From an uncultured Mycolicibacterium sp. (GTDB lineage: Bacteria > Actinomycetota > Actinomycetes > Mycobacteriales > Mycobacteriaceae): 33,455 nucleotides of DNA. Shown piece by piece: positions 6,954 to 15,798 of this stretch (within the stretch, counting starts at the first letter, position 1; every line of letters starts with the position of its first letter). The position numbers and the translations under genes are program-made. The notes under the pieces were generated by a model. It worked only from the letters and a program-made list of their open reading frames with translations. It had not been told where the DNA came from and made no database searches. The stretch is from assembly GCA_945957405.1 (NCBI GenBank), contig CAMFLL010000040.1, positions 1 through 33,455 of the forward strand, given 5' to 3'.

Positions 6954-7910
6954 TCAGTTGGCGTGCAGTGCCTCGTTCAGCGTGATGCCGTGTCCGTCGC
7001 GGCGCACCACTTCCACCGCGCCTGTCACGGAGTTGCGCCGGAACAGCAGGTTGTTCAATCCGGAGAGCTCGCGGGCCTTGACCGACTGGCCGTCGGCGGC
7101 GGTGACCTTGGTGCCGGCCGTGACGTACAGCCCGGCCTCGACGACGCAGTCGTCGCCCAGTGAGATGCCCAGACCTGAGTTGGCGCCGAGCAGGCAGCGC
7201 TTGCCGATCGAGATGACCTCGCTGCCGCCGCCCGACAACGTACCCATGATCGAGGCGCCACCGCCCACGTCGGAGCCGTCGTCGACCACCACACCCGCGG
7301 AGATGCGCCCCTCCACCATCGAGGTGCCCAGCGTGCCGGCGTTGAAGTTGACGAACCCCTCATGCATGACGGTGGTCCCGGACGCCAGGTGCGCGCCCAG
7401 GCGGACGCGGTCGGCGTCAGCGACACGGATACCCGAGGGCGCCACGTAGTCGACCATCCGGGGGAACTTGTCGATGCCGTACACCGTGACCGGACCCCGC
7501 TTGCGCAGCCTGGCCCTGGCCACTTCGAAACCGTCCACCGCACACGGGCCGTGGTTGGTCCACACGACGTTGTTCAGCAGGCCGAAGAATCCGTCGGCGT
7601 TCAATCCGTGCGGTGCCACCAGGCGGTGTGAGAGCAGATGCAGGCGAAGGTAGACGTCGTAGGTGTCGGCAGCTTTGTCGTCGATGTCGGCGATGACGGT
7701 CCGCACCAGCACCGTCTCGACGCCGCGGGCTTCGTCCTGGCCCGTCAGGTCGCCCAGCTCGGCGGGGGCCTCGGCGACCGACAGCCGCGTGGTGCCCGCG
7801 TCGCCGAACGATCCCAACTCGGGTGCGGGGAACCAGGTGTCGAGCACCGTCCCGTCCGCCGTCAGCGTGGCCACTCCGATACCTGATGCTCCAGTCACGC
7901 CGCTAGACAC
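6954..7910 (-). CDS. dapD: 2,3,4,5-tetrahydropyridine-2,6-dicarboxylate N-succinyltransferase
   Basis: A 318-residue protein closely matching M. tuberculosis DapD (Rv1201c): [40 protein letters not shown], then the left-handed beta-helix with [20 protein letters not shown] and [17 protein letters not shown]. It transfers succinyl from succinyl-CoA to tetrahydrodipicolinate in the meso-DAP/lysine pathway, supplying peptidoglycan. The first start is GTG 7910. GTG 7898 is an alternative (VTGASGIG), as a TAGTGT -10 box at 7912-7907 sits 8 nt before it. It is divergent from dapE, the next succinylase-branch enzyme. Confidence 0.96.
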   Translation of the reverse strand: MSSGVTGASGIGVATLTADGTVLDTWFPAPELGSFGDAGTTRLSVAEAPAELGDLTGQDEARGVETVLVRTVIADIDDKAADTYDVYLRLHLLSHRLVAPHGLNADGFFGLLNNVVWTNHGPCAVDGFEVARARLRKRGPVTVYGIDKFPRMVDYVAPSGIRVADADRVRLGAHLASGTTVMHEGFVNFNAGTLGTSMVEGRISAGVVVDDGSDVGGGASIMGTLSGGGSEVISIGKRCLLGANSGLGISLGDDCVVEAGLYVTAGTKVTAADGQSVKARELSGLNNLLFRRNSVTGAVEVVRRDGHGITLNEALHAN

Positions 7911-7933
7911 TACCGCGCGCCGATTTGGGGGGT

Positions 7934-7960
7934 TTGTCGCGATTGTCGCGGGTTGTCGCG
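7934..7960. repeat. Triple direct repeat TTGTCGCG between dapD and dapE
   Basis: TTGTCGCG occurs at 7934-7941, 7943-7950 and 7953-7960, with offsets of 9 and 10 bp, just upstream of dapD. Near-helical phasing would suit a regulator binding one face, but simple slippage could also produce it. Confidence 0.6.
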
Positions 7961-8034
7961 CTGAGGTGGGCGCACCGAACGTCCACTCCCGGCCGGTGAT
8001 CCTTGGGACGCGTGTGACTGGCCGGCCCGGCGAC

Positions 8035-8040
8035 TACCCT
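8035..8040 (+). promoter_or_regulatory. -10 box of a leaderless dapE transcript
   Basis: TACCCT fits TANNNT and ends 7 nt before GTG 8048. No ribosome binding site is seen. Confidence 0.5.
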
Positions 8041-8047
8041 CGGCGGT

Positions 8048-9112
8048 GTGCTGGACCTACACGGCGACCCCGTCGAGCTGACCGCGGCGCTCGTCGACAT
8101 CCCCAGCGAGTCGCGTGACGAGACGCGGATCGCCGACGAGGTCGAGAGCGCGTTGCGCGAGCAGACCGACGGTTTCGAGGTCATCCGCAACGGCAACGCC
8201 GTGCTGGCTCGCACCACTCGGGGGCTGCCCAGTCGCGTCATGCTTGCCGGGCACCTCGACACCGTCCCCATCGCCGACAACGTGCCCAGCCGCATCGAGG
8301 ACGGGCTGATGTACGGCTGTGGCACCTCGGACATGAAGGCCGGCGACGCCGTGTTCCTGCACCTGGCCGCCACCGTGGCCGCACCCGGCCACGACCTGAC
8401 CCTGGTGTTCTACGACTGCGAGGAAATCGAGGCATCCGCCAACGGGCTCGGCCGCATCGAACAGGACCTGCCCGACTGGTTGCGCGCCGACGTCGCAATA
8501 CTGGGCGAACCGACCGGCGGCTTCATCGAAGCGGGCTGTCAGGGGACGCTGCGGGTGGTGGTCGATGCCACCGGGACACGCGCACATTCCGCGCGATCAT
8601 GGATGGGCGACAACGCGATCCACAAGCTGTCCGAGGTACTGACCCGGCTCTCGGCATACCAGCCGCGCCAGGTCGACATCGACGGCTGTGTGTACCGCGA
8701 AGGGCTGTCGGCGGTGCGCATCGACGGGGGAGTGGCAGGCAATGTCATCCCCGATGCGGCCTCGGTCACGGTGAACTTCCGGTTCGCCCCCGATCGCAGC
8801 ACCGCGCAGGCGCTCGACCACGTTCGCGAGGTGTTCGACGGACTGCCGGTCACCGTCGAGCAGACCGATGTCGCCGCGGGTGCACTGCCCGGCCTGCACC
8901 AGCCCGCCGCCGCTGCCCTGGTGGCCGCCGCCGGAGGTCAGGTCCGCGCCAAGTACGGCTGGACCGACGTGGCTCGCTTTGCGGCACTGGGTATCCCGGC
9001 CGTCAACTACGGACCCGGTGACCCGAACGTCGCACACCGGCGCGACGAGCATGTCGAGATCACCCGGATCGGCGCGGCCGTCGATATGCTGCGCAACTAC
9101 CTGACCGGTTAG
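8048..9112 (+). CDS. dapE: Succinyl-diaminopimelate desuccinylase
   Basis: A 354-residue M20 metallopeptidase-fold enzyme that removes succinate from N-succinyl-LL-DAP. Metal and catalytic motifs in order: LAGHLDTVP (His, Asp; about residues 74-82), [12 protein letters not shown] (bridging Asp), FYDCEEIEA (general base and metal Glu), ILGEPTGG (metal Glu/Asp position), and near the end [16 protein letters not shown] (metal His). Start is GTG 8048. Its TAG (9110-9112) overlaps the TAA (9109-9111) of the convergent ATPase gene. It is functionally paired with the divergent dapD. Confidence 0.96.
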   Translation: MLDLHGDPVELTAALVDIPSESRDETRIADEVESALREQTDGFEVIRNGNAVLARTTRGLPSRVMLAGHLDTVPIADNVPSRIEDGLMYGCGTSDMKAGDAVFLHLAATVAAPGHDLTLVFYDCEEIEASANGLGRIEQDLPDWLRADVAILGEPTGGFIEAGCQGTLRVVVDATGTRAHSARSWMGDNAIHKLSEVLTRLSAYQPRQVDIDGCVYREGLSAVRIDGGVAGNVIPDAASVTVNFRFAPDRSTAQALDHVREVFDGLPVTVEQTDVAAGALPGLHQPAAAALVAAAGGQVRAKYGWTDVARFAALGIPAVNYGPGDPNVAHRRDEHVEITRIGAAVDMLRNYLTG

Positions 9113-11127
9113 GGCCGCGCTGCCAGGAGGCGCGCCTCTTCGAGCGCCCGATCGGTGACGGCACAGTTGACCTGCCCGGCGATTCGACTGAGCGAGTCGA
9201 CGGCGCGCGCGTCGCCCAACCGCACCGCGTCGCGCCAGCACAGCACCGCGACCGCGAACTGCTCAGAGCGCTCGGCCATTCCGGCGGCCTGACGGGCCGC
9301 GGTGATGGCGCCGTGCTCATCGCGGGCGGCCGCCAACCGCCACGCCCGGGCCACCCCGAGTTCGGGTGCGAACAACGCCGACTTGGTCCCGTGCCGGGAC
9401 TCGGCCCGGGACAACACTTTTGCGGACTCCGCCAGCTCGCCGAGCCGGGCCAGTGCGGTGGCCTGCAGCATCAACGACAACGGCCCCCAGGAGTAGCCGG
9501 TGCGGTCCAGCGTGGCCGACGCCGGTCCGAGCAGCTGCGCTGCTTCCTCGAACCGCTCCGCGGCCAGCATGACGTGCGCCAGCAGTACCTCGCCGATGGC
9601 GCGTCCGGGTTGCTGTAGCTCGGCGAAATCGGTGTACTGCTCGGCGATTCGGGCCGCGTTGTCGATGTCGCCCGCCATCAGCAACGTCGTGGTCTGAGCC
9701 AGCCCCACCGTGAACCGCAGCAGTCCGGGGTGCTCGGCACCGAACGCGCGCTGCGCGAACGAGTCGACCTCATCGAGCCGGCCCATCCGCGCCGCGGACA
9801 ATGCGGCGGCACTGGCGGCCCAGGCGATCGCGGTGTCGTCGGCGGCCGGTGACGCCAGGACCTCGGTCGCGATCGCGACGGCCCGGGCCGGGCTGCCTGC
9901 GTTCATGGCGAATGTCGAGCTCAATGCGTCGAGCGTGATCTGTGCGACGGGATCGGTGACGCGCGTGCGTGTCGTGCGCAGGAAGGCCGTCGCGTGTTCG
10001 GGCTCGCTGAGCATCCAGAACTGGTTGGCGGCCCGCGGCAGTGCCCAGGCCATCAGTTCCGGCTCGCTCAACTCGGCCTGATCCACCGCGGACAAGACCT
10101 CGTCGGCCTCGCGCCCGCGTCCCTGCCAGGCCAGCGCGTGCGCCAGCAGCAGGCGCGGAGCCAACGTGTCGGACCGGGACAGTGCAGCGCGGGCCAGGCG
10201 CTCGGCCAACGCCACATCGCCGAGCCGCAGCGCCTCACCCGCATCGGCGATGGTCTGCTCCACCGGCAGCGGTGCATCGCTGTCGACGGCCAGCACCGCG
10301 GTGCGCAACCGGTCTGCCGGGTGGTTGCGAGCCCGTGCCTGCGCCAGCGGCACCAGAGCGGTGTTGATCTGCCGCAGCCCGTCAGTGCCGAGTGCCGCCC
10401 TGGCCCGCTCGCCGAATAAGGGATGGGCCGTGAACACCAGGGGCTCGTCGGCGGCTCCCAACACCTCCACGGCGCCCAGCGCCTGCGCCTCATGCAGCGC
10501 TTCCTCCGACGTGAGGGTGATCAGGTCGGCGCGCGGTAGGGGCTCCTGGGCCGCCAGTTGGTCCACCACCTGGCGCGCCGGGCCTGGCAGGTCGTCGAGG
10601 AAGCGATCGACATCGTCAGGATCGGTTGTCGCACTGGCTGTTTCGACGTCAACCCGACGCAGGAGGCGGTCGGCCCACAGTGCGCGGACCGCCGGCGGGG
10701 CGGCATCGTCCCGCGTCGTGACGATCATGCGGGTCTGGCCGGCCAGCGCCAGCTGATAGACCAGGGTGGCCGACAGAGCGTCGAGTTGGTGCGCGTCGTC
10801 GACCACCAGAACGTCGTCGGCGCCGGTATGCAGCGACAGGCGGGCGGCGCGCAGCAGTGCCGCCGGCTTGCCGATATCGGCCACCTCCACGAGGTGGCCG
10901 AAGGCGCCGAACGGCACGTTCCGTTCGGTCGCGGTGCCCGTGACGCGGCGGATCACCGCGTCGGGACGGGTCGACACGTGGCGGTCGATGGCCAGCCGGG
11001 TCAGCGTGGACTTGCCGATTCCGTCCGGTCCCAACAGCACAGCGCCGGCGCAGCCGGTGTCATCGAGCGCTTCGCAGAGGCGTTCCAGCGTGTCGGCGTG
11101 CTGGGGAACGCTCCATTGCATCGGCAC
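9109..11127 (-). CDS. AAA/P-loop ATPase with helical-repeat C-terminus (Rv1204c-like)
   Basis: A 672-residue protein. N-terminal Walker [10 protein letters not shown] (about residues 33-41) and Walker [14 protein letters not shown] (about 103-115) mark an AAA/STAND-type ATPase of the kind that precedes LuxR or MalT regulators. After about residue 270 it is alpha-helical and Ala/Leu-rich with TPR-like repeats ([22 protein letters not shown], then [20 protein letters not shown]). No helix-turn-helix is visible at the C-terminus, so it is not an obvious DNA binder. Start is GTG 11127, with TAAGAT 6 nt upstream; ATG 11121 is possible. It is divergent from the LOG gene. Its partner or ligand is unknown. 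Confidence 0.8.
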   Translation of the reverse strand: MPMQWSVPQHADTLERLCEALDDTGCAGAVLLGPDGIGKSTLTRLAIDRHVSTRPDAVIRRVTGTATERNVPFGAFGHLVEVADIGKPAALLRAARLSLHTGADDVLVVDDAHQLDALSATLVYQLALAGQTRMIVTTRDDAAPPAVRALWADRLLRRVDVETASATTDPDDVDRFLDDLPGPARQVVDQLAAQEPLPRADLITLTSEEALHEAQALGAVEVLGAADEPLVFTAHPLFGERARAALGTDGLRQINTALVPLAQARARNHPADRLRTAVLAVDSDAPLPVEQTIADAGEALRLGDVALAERLARAALSRSDTLAPRLLLAHALAWQGRGREADEVLSAVDQAELSEPELMAWALPRAANQFWMLSEPEHATAFLRTTRTRVTDPVAQITLDALSSTFAMNAGSPARAVAIATEVLASPAADDTAIAWAASAAALSAARMGRLDEVDSFAQRAFGAEHPGLLRFTVGLAQTTTLLMAGDIDNAARIAEQYTDFAELQQPGRAIGEVLLAHVMLAAERFEEAAQLLGPASATLDRTGYSWGPLSLMLQATALARLGELAESAKVLSRAESRHGTKSALFAPELGVARAWRLAAARDEHGAITAARQAAGMAERSEQFAVAVLCWRDAVRLGDARAVDSLSRIAGQVNCAVTDRALEEARLLAARP

Positions 11128-11133
11128 TGCCGG

Positions 11134-11139
11134 ATCTTA
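11134..11139 (-). promoter_or_regulatory. -10 box of a leaderless ATPase-gene transcript
   Basis: On the minus strand TAAGAT is followed by 6 nt and then GTG 11127. This favours the GTG start over ATG 11121. Confidence 0.5.
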
Positions 11140-11176
11140 TGGCGGTGGCCCTGTGCCGAGCGGCAATAGCGGCAAA

Positions 11177-11182
11177 TACCCT
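11177..11182 (+). promoter_or_regulatory. -10 box of a leaderless LOG-gene transcript
   Basis: TACCCT lies 8 nt before GTG 11191. No Shine-Dalgarno is present. Confidence 0.4.
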
Positions 11183-11190
11183 CATACGAC

Positions 11191-11745
11191 GTGACGCAGG
11201 AATGGGCGGTATGTGTGTATTGCGCGTCGGGGCCGACGCATCGGGATCTGCTGGCGCTGGCGACCCAGCTCGGTGAGGCGATCGCCGACCGCGGCTGGAC
11301 GCTGGTGTCCGGCGGCGGCAACGTCTCGGCGATGGGTGCGGTGGCCGTCGGTGCCCGCTCCCGCAACGGTCAGACCATCGGCGTGATCCCGAAGGCGCTG
11401 GTGCATCGCGAACTGGCCGATGTCGACGCCGCCGAGCTGGTGGTCACCGACACGATGCGGCAGCGCAAGCAGATCATGGAGGATCGGGCCAACGCCTTCA
11501 TCGCGTTGCCGGGCGGTATCGGCACGCTCGAGGAACTGTTCGAGACGTGGACCGCGGGCTATCTCGGCATGCATGACAAACCGGTGGTGCTGCTCGACCC
11601 CGACGGCCACTACGACGGGCTGCTGACCTGGCTGAACGGGCTGGTCGACACGGGGTACGTGGCAACAGTGGCCCTGGACCGGCTGCGGGTGGTTCGCGAT
11701 GTGGATGCCGCCCTGGATCTGTGCGCGCCGGGCCAGGCAACATAG
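11191..11745 (+). CDS. LOG family protein (cytokinin riboside 5'-monophosphate phosphoribohydrolase-type)
   Basis: A 184-residue protein with the LOG hallmarks VCVYCASG at the N-terminus, LVSGGGNVSAMGAVA (nucleotide-binding loop) and the catalytic LPGGIGTLEELFE (about residues 107-119), plus MRQRKQIMEDRANAFI. LOG enzymes split N6-modified AMP into free base and ribose-5-phosphate. The order ATPase-LOG-fadD6 matches Rv1204c-Rv1205-Rv1206. fadD6 follows after 27 bp on the same strand but appears to have its own -10 box. Confidence 0.92.
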   Translation: MTQEWAVCVYCASGPTHRDLLALATQLGEAIADRGWTLVSGGGNVSAMGAVAVGARSRNGQTIGVIPKALVHRELADVDAAELVVTDTMRQRKQIMEDRANAFIALPGGIGTLEELFETWTAGYLGMHDKPVVLLDPDGHYDGLLTWLNGLVDTGYVATVALDRLRVVRDVDAALDLCAPGQAT

Positions 11746-11760
11746 GTTGTCAGGCACCGT

Positions 11761-11766
11761 TAGGCT
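11761..11766 (+). promoter_or_regulatory. -10 box of a leaderless fadD6 transcript
   Basis: TAGGCT ends exactly 6 nt before ATG 11773, without any ribosome binding site. Confidence 0.5.
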
Positions 11767-11772
11767 GCCCGC

Positions 11773-13551
11773 ATGCCTGACTCCGGTTCACGTGCATCCG
11801 TAGGCCTGATCGACATCGCGAGCCAGGTGCCCGCCGTTTTGATGGACACCCCCGCGATCCTGCGCGGTGTGACCACCGGTTTCCTGGCCCGCCCGACGTC
11901 CAAGACATCCATCGGCAAGGTGTTCCAGGAGCGGGCCGCCAAGTACGGCGACCGCGTCTTCATCAAGTTCAACGATCAGCAGCTGACGTACGCCGAGGCC
12001 AACGCGACAGCCAACCGGTATGCGGCGGTGCTGGCCGCGCGCGGCGTCGGGCATGGTGACGTCGTCGGGGTGATGCTGCGGAACTCGCCGAATGCGGTGC
12101 TGATCATGCTCGCGGTGGTCAAGTGCGGCGCCGTGGCGGGCATGCTGAACTATCACCAGCGCGGCGACGTGCTGGCGCACAGCCTTGGGCTGTTGTCCGC
12201 CAAGGTGATCGTGACCGAGTCCGATCTGCTCGAGCACATCACCGACAGCGGTGCGCAGCTCGACATCACGCCCACCACGATCGAGGAGATGGAGCGGCTC
12301 GCCGAGACCGCGCCGACCGCCAATCCCGCATCGGCGTCGGCGGTGCTGGCGAAGGACACCGCGTTCTACATCTTCACCTCCGGCACCACGGGGCATCCCA
12401 AAGCCAGTGTCATGACCCACTTTCGGTGGCTACGGGCGCTGGCGGCGTTCGGCGGGTTGGGGCTGCGGCTGAGCCCCAATGACACGCTCTACAGCTGCCT
12501 GCCGCTGTACCACAACAATGCGTTGACGGTCGCGGTGTCGTCGGTGATCAACGCAGGGGCCACCCTGGCGATCGGTGAGAAGTTCTCGGCGTCCCGATTC
12601 TGGGATGAGGTGATCGCCAGTAAGGCAACCGCTTTCATCTACATCGGCGAGCTGTGCCGCTATCTGCTCAACCAGCCGGCCAAGCCCACCGACCGCGCGC
12701 ACAAGGTCCGGCTGATCGCCGGCAACGGGTTGCGGCCCGAGATCTGGGACGAGTTCACCTCCCGGTTCGGGATCAGGCGCGTCTGCGAGTTCTACGCCGC
12801 CAGCGAGGGCAACACGGCCTTCATCAACATCTTCAACGTCGCCAAGAGCACCGGCATCAGCCCGATGCCGCTCGCCTACGTCGAGTACGACCCCGACACC
12901 GGGGCGCCCAAGCGTGACGAGTCCGGCCGGGTGCGCAAGGTCCCGTCCGGCGAGCCGGGTCTGCTGATCAGCCCGGTCAACAGGCTCTCGCCGTTCGACG
13001 GCTACACCGACAAATCGGCCAGCGAGAAGAAGTTGGTGCGCAACGCATTCCGCGACGGCGACGTGTGGTTCAACACCGGCGATGTGATGAACCCGCAAGG
13101 CATGGGGCACGCGTCGTTCGCCGACCGGCTCGGCGACACGTTCCGGTGGAAGGGCGAGAACGTTGCGACCACCCAGGTCGAGGCGGCCCTGGTCGAGGTC
13201 CGTGACGTCGAGGAGTGCACCGTCTACGGCGTCGAGGTGCCCAGCACCGGCGGGCGCGCCGGGATGGCCGCGGTCAAGCTGCGCGAGGGCGCGGAATTCA
13301 ACGGGAAGGCGTTGGCGCAGGCCGTCTACGGCAAGTTGCCGTCCTACGCCGTGCCGCTCTTCGTCCGCGTCGTGGAGTCACTGGAGCACACCTCGACATT
13401 CAAGAGCCGCAAGGTCGATCTGCGCGAGCAGGCCTACGGTCCCGACATCGACGACCCGCTGTACGTGCTGGCGGGCCGCGATGAGGGCTATGTGCCGTTC
13501 TATGAGGGGTACGCCGGGGAAGTGGCGGACGGGAAGCGGCCGAGTGCTTGA
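11773..13551 (+). CDS. fadD6: Long-chain acyl-CoA synthetase FadD6 (FATP-like)
   Basis: A 592-residue ANL enzyme of the fatty-acid transport protein group. Motifs: FYIFTSGTTGHPKASVMTH (P-loop, about residues 196-214), LPLYHNNALTVAV, RRVCEFYAASEGN (A5 region), DGDVWFNTGDVMN (A7) and FADRLGDTFRWKGENVATTQVE (A8, the FATP-type WKGENV signature). It activates long-chain fatty acids, probably coupled to their uptake. Gene order matches Rv1206. It converges with the alcohol dehydrogenase across a 132-bp gap holding a hairpin. Confidence 0.93.
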   Translation: MPDSGSRASVGLIDIASQVPAVLMDTPAILRGVTTGFLARPTSKTSIGKVFQERAAKYGDRVFIKFNDQQLTYAEANATANRYAAVLAARGVGHGDVVGVMLRNSPNAVLIMLAVVKCGAVAGMLNYHQRGDVLAHSLGLLSAKVIVTESDLLEHITDSGAQLDITPTTIEEMERLAETAPTANPASASAVLAKDTAFYIFTSGTTGHPKASVMTHFRWLRALAAFGGLGLRLSPNDTLYSCLPLYHNNALTVAVSSVINAGATLAIGEKFSASRFWDEVIASKATAFIYIGELCRYLLNQPAKPTDRAHKVRLIAGNGLRPEIWDEFTSRFGIRRVCEFYAASEGNTAFINIFNVAKSTGISPMPLAYVEYDPDTGAPKRDESGRVRKVPSGEPGLLISPVNRLSPFDGYTDKSASEKKLVRNAFRDGDVWFNTGDVMNPQGMGHASFADRLGDTFRWKGENVATTQVEAALVEVRDVEECTVYGVEVPSTGGRAGMAAVKLREGAEFNGKALAQAVYGKLPSYAVPLFVRVVESLEHTSTFKSRKVDLREQAYGPDIDDPLYVLAGRDEGYVPFYEGYAGEVADGKRPSA

Positions 13552-13627
13552 GGGACGAAAGCGCGAGGAGCGCTGACCCAACAACACGGGAAGCGGCCCT
13601 GACCCCGCTCGTCCCATCGTTCATTGA

Positions 13628-13672
13628 GAACTCATGCAGACGTTGTTCGAGTAGTCCTCTGCAAGAGTTCTG
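13628..13672. terminator. Candidate bidirectional terminator hairpin
   Basis: AGAACTCATGCAGA (13628-13641) pairs with TCTGCAAGAGTTCT (13659-13672), 13 of 14 positions, around a 17-nt loop, between the convergent fadD6 and alcohol dehydrogenase genes. There is no U-tract, so termination is inferred from location. Confidence 0.5.
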
Positions 13673-13683
13673 AATCGACGCAG

Positions 13684-14754
13684 TCAGTCGTACACGATCA
13701 CCGCGCGGCCCAGCACGTCGCCGCGCGCCACCGCGTCGATGGTGTCGTTGATGTCCTCGAAACGCACCCGGGTGACGGTGTGCTTGATCTGACCGGCCGA
13801 TGCCAGTGCCAGGACCTCGGTCAGGTCGTTGTAATTCCCCCAGAACGACCCGTAGTACGTGAATTCCCTTGCCACCAGGGGAAACAGCGGAATGTCGATA
13901 CGATTGCCGATCAACCCCACCGACGCGACAGCGCCTTCGGTGGCCAGCAGCGAGAACGCCAGTCGGATCGATTCCTCTGATCCTGCGCATTCGATGACCG
14001 CGTCGAGTTCCCGCCGTCCGGTGGCGGATTCGAGTTCGGCGGCGATGTCGGCACCGGCCTTGTCGTGGACGTTGACGACATGGTCGGCGCCGTTCTGCTC
14101 GGCGATCCTCAGCTTCTCGTCGCTGCGGCCGAAGGCCACCACCTCCGCGCCGCCGCCGAGCAGTTTGGCGTACTGGCAGGCGTAGCTGCCGAGGCCGCCC
14201 ACACCGGTGACCGCGACGGTCCGGCCCGCACCCAGGTGACCTCCGGCCCGCAGTTTCTTCAACCCACGATAGGGCGTGAGGCCCGCGTCGGTCAGCGGCG
14301 CCAGGTTGTCCGGTGTCAACTCGCAGCGCGGCGGCACCTTGATGAGGTAGCGGTAGTTCACCGGGAGGTACTCCTGGTAGCCGCCGTGCGGTCCGAAGCC
14401 CGCCCAGTTGCCGTGCGCGCACAGCTGTTCATTGCCCTCGTGGCACTGGCGGCAGGCGCCGTCGCCCCAGCTGCCGAACACCACCACCTGATCACCGTCG
14501 GACAGACCCGCGGAAGTCGGGACGGCCGCACCGACGCGGTCGACCCACCCGGCCACCTCGTGCCCAGGGGTGATCGGAAAGTCCATCGCCAGGCCGCTGT
14601 CGAAGTATCCGTCGACAAGTTGGAAGTCGGTACGGCACATCCCGGCACCGCCGACTTTGACCAGGATCTCCTCCGGCCCGATGTCGGGGACCGGCACCTC
14701 CTCCAGGCGAAGCGGTTGTTTGTAGCCGTACATGCGGGCGGCGCGCATCTTCAT
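13684..14754 (-). CDS. Zinc-dependent NAD(P) alcohol dehydrogenase (MDR family)
   Basis: A 356-residue medium-chain dehydrogenase. Catalytic zinc residues are in GGAGMCRTDFQ (Cys) and PGHEVAGWVDRVG (His, Glu). The structural-zinc loop reads GDGACRQCHEGNEQLC: three of four cysteines are present and the first is Asp, similar to archaeal ADHs where an acidic residue is a ligand. The Rossmann motif is VTGVGGLGSYACQYAKLLGG. ATG 14754 has AAGGAG ten bases upstream. The substrate is unknown. It is not part of the M. tuberculosis order between fadD6 and folP2, so it is an insertion here or a loss there. Confidence 0.88.
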   Translation of the reverse strand: MKMRAARMYGYKQPLRLEEVPVPDIGPEEILVKVGGAGMCRTDFQLVDGYFDSGLAMDFPITPGHEVAGWVDRVGAAVPTSAGLSDGDQVVVFGSWGDGACRQCHEGNEQLCAHGNWAGFGPHGGYQEYLPVNYRYLIKVPPRCELTPDNLAPLTDAGLTPYRGLKKLRAGGHLGAGRTVAVTGVGGLGSYACQYAKLLGGGAEVVAFGRSDEKLRIAEQNGADHVVNVHDKAGADIAAELESATGRRELDAVIECAGSEESIRLAFSLLATEGAVASVGLIGNRIDIPLFPLVAREFTYYGSFWGNYNDLTEVLALASAGQIKHTVTRVRFEDINDTIDAVARGDVLGRAVIVYD

Positions 14755-14922
14755 CGCCTGGTTTCTCCTTGGTCCCCCGTCACCGATGGTGTGTGTGACC
14801 AGGCAATCAGCACCCCGGCCGCACGGCGATCACGGTAGCTGTGAACCCGCTGTGGCGCGTTGCGAACGCCTCAGTTCGGGCCGATATGACGAGTCGCGCG
14901 CGGGACCAGGCACCATGGATTC

Positions 14923-15798
14923 GTGGAGTCGACGTTTCTGGGCCGCCCGGTGGCGGGTGATCGCGCCCTGATCATGGCGATCGTCAACCGGACGCCGGAC
15001 TCTTTCTACGACCGTGGCGCGACGTTCAGCGACGAGGCCGCCAAGGCCGCCGCGCACCGCGTCATTTCCGAAGGCGCCGACGTCGTCGACATCGGTGGTG
15101 TCAAAGCCGGCCCCGGCCAGGTCGTGGACGCCGACGAGGAGACCGCGCGGGTCGTGCCGTTCATCGAATGGCTGCGCGCCGAGTACCCAGACCAACTGAT
15201 CAGTGTCGACACCTGGCGTTCGAGTGTGGCCAAGCTGGCGTGCGCCGCGGGCGCGGACCTCATCAACGACACCTGGGCCGGTGCCGACCCGGGACTGCCC
15301 GAGGTGGCCGCCGAGTTCGGCGCGGGCCTGGTGTGCTCGCACACCGGCGGCGCGGTCCCTCGGACGCGGCCGTTCCGGGTCAACTACGGCGCCTCGACGC
15401 ACGGTGTGGTCGACGACGTGATCCGCGAGGTCACCTCCGCGGCCGAGAAGGCGGTGGTCGCCGGCGTCCGACGTGACGCGATCCTGATCGATCCGACCCA
15501 CGATTTCGGCAAGAACACTTACCACAGTCTTAGTTTGTTGCAGCACGTAAAAGAGCTTGTAAACACTGGATGGCCTGTCCTGATGGCCCTCAGCAACAAG
15601 GATTTTGTCGGGGAAACTCTGGGTGTGGGTCTGACCGAACGCCTGGAGGGCACGCTGGCGGCGACCGCGTTGGCGGCCGCCGACGGAGCGCGCATGTTCC
15701 GGGTGCATGAAGTCGGCCCCACTCGGCGCGTACTCGATATGGTCGCGTCGATCCAAGGCGTGCGTCCACCGACGCGCACGGTGAGGGGACTCGCATGA
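14923..15798 (+). CDS. folP2: Dihydropteroate synthase-like protein FolP2
   Basis: A 291-residue TIM-barrel of the DHPS family: IMAIVNRTPDSFYDRGATFS (pterin/phosphate loop region), GADVVDIGGVKAGPG, ISVDTWRSSVAKLACAAGAD, LINDTWAGADP and a C-terminal HEVGPTRRVLDM. It is the mycobacterial FolP2 paralogue; to my knowledge FolP1, not FolP2, is the main dihydropteroate synthase, so the reaction here is uncertain. Start is GTG 14923, preceded by CACCAT 6 nt upstream, one base off TANNNT. A patch at 15511-15577 has strikingly low GC and rare codons. The stop overlaps gpgS by ATGA. Confidence 0.92.
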   Translation: MESTFLGRPVAGDRALIMAIVNRTPDSFYDRGATFSDEAAKAAAHRVISEGADVVDIGGVKAGPGQVVDADEETARVVPFIEWLRAEYPDQLISVDTWRSSVAKLACAAGADLINDTWAGADPGLPEVAAEFGAGLVCSHTGGAVPRTRPFRVNYGASTHGVVDDVIREVTSAAEKAVVAGVRRDAILIDPTHDFGKNTYHSLSLLQHVKELVNTGWPVLMALSNKDFVGETLGVGLTERLEGTLAATALAAADGARMFRVHEVGPTRRVLDMVASIQGVRPPTRTVRGLA

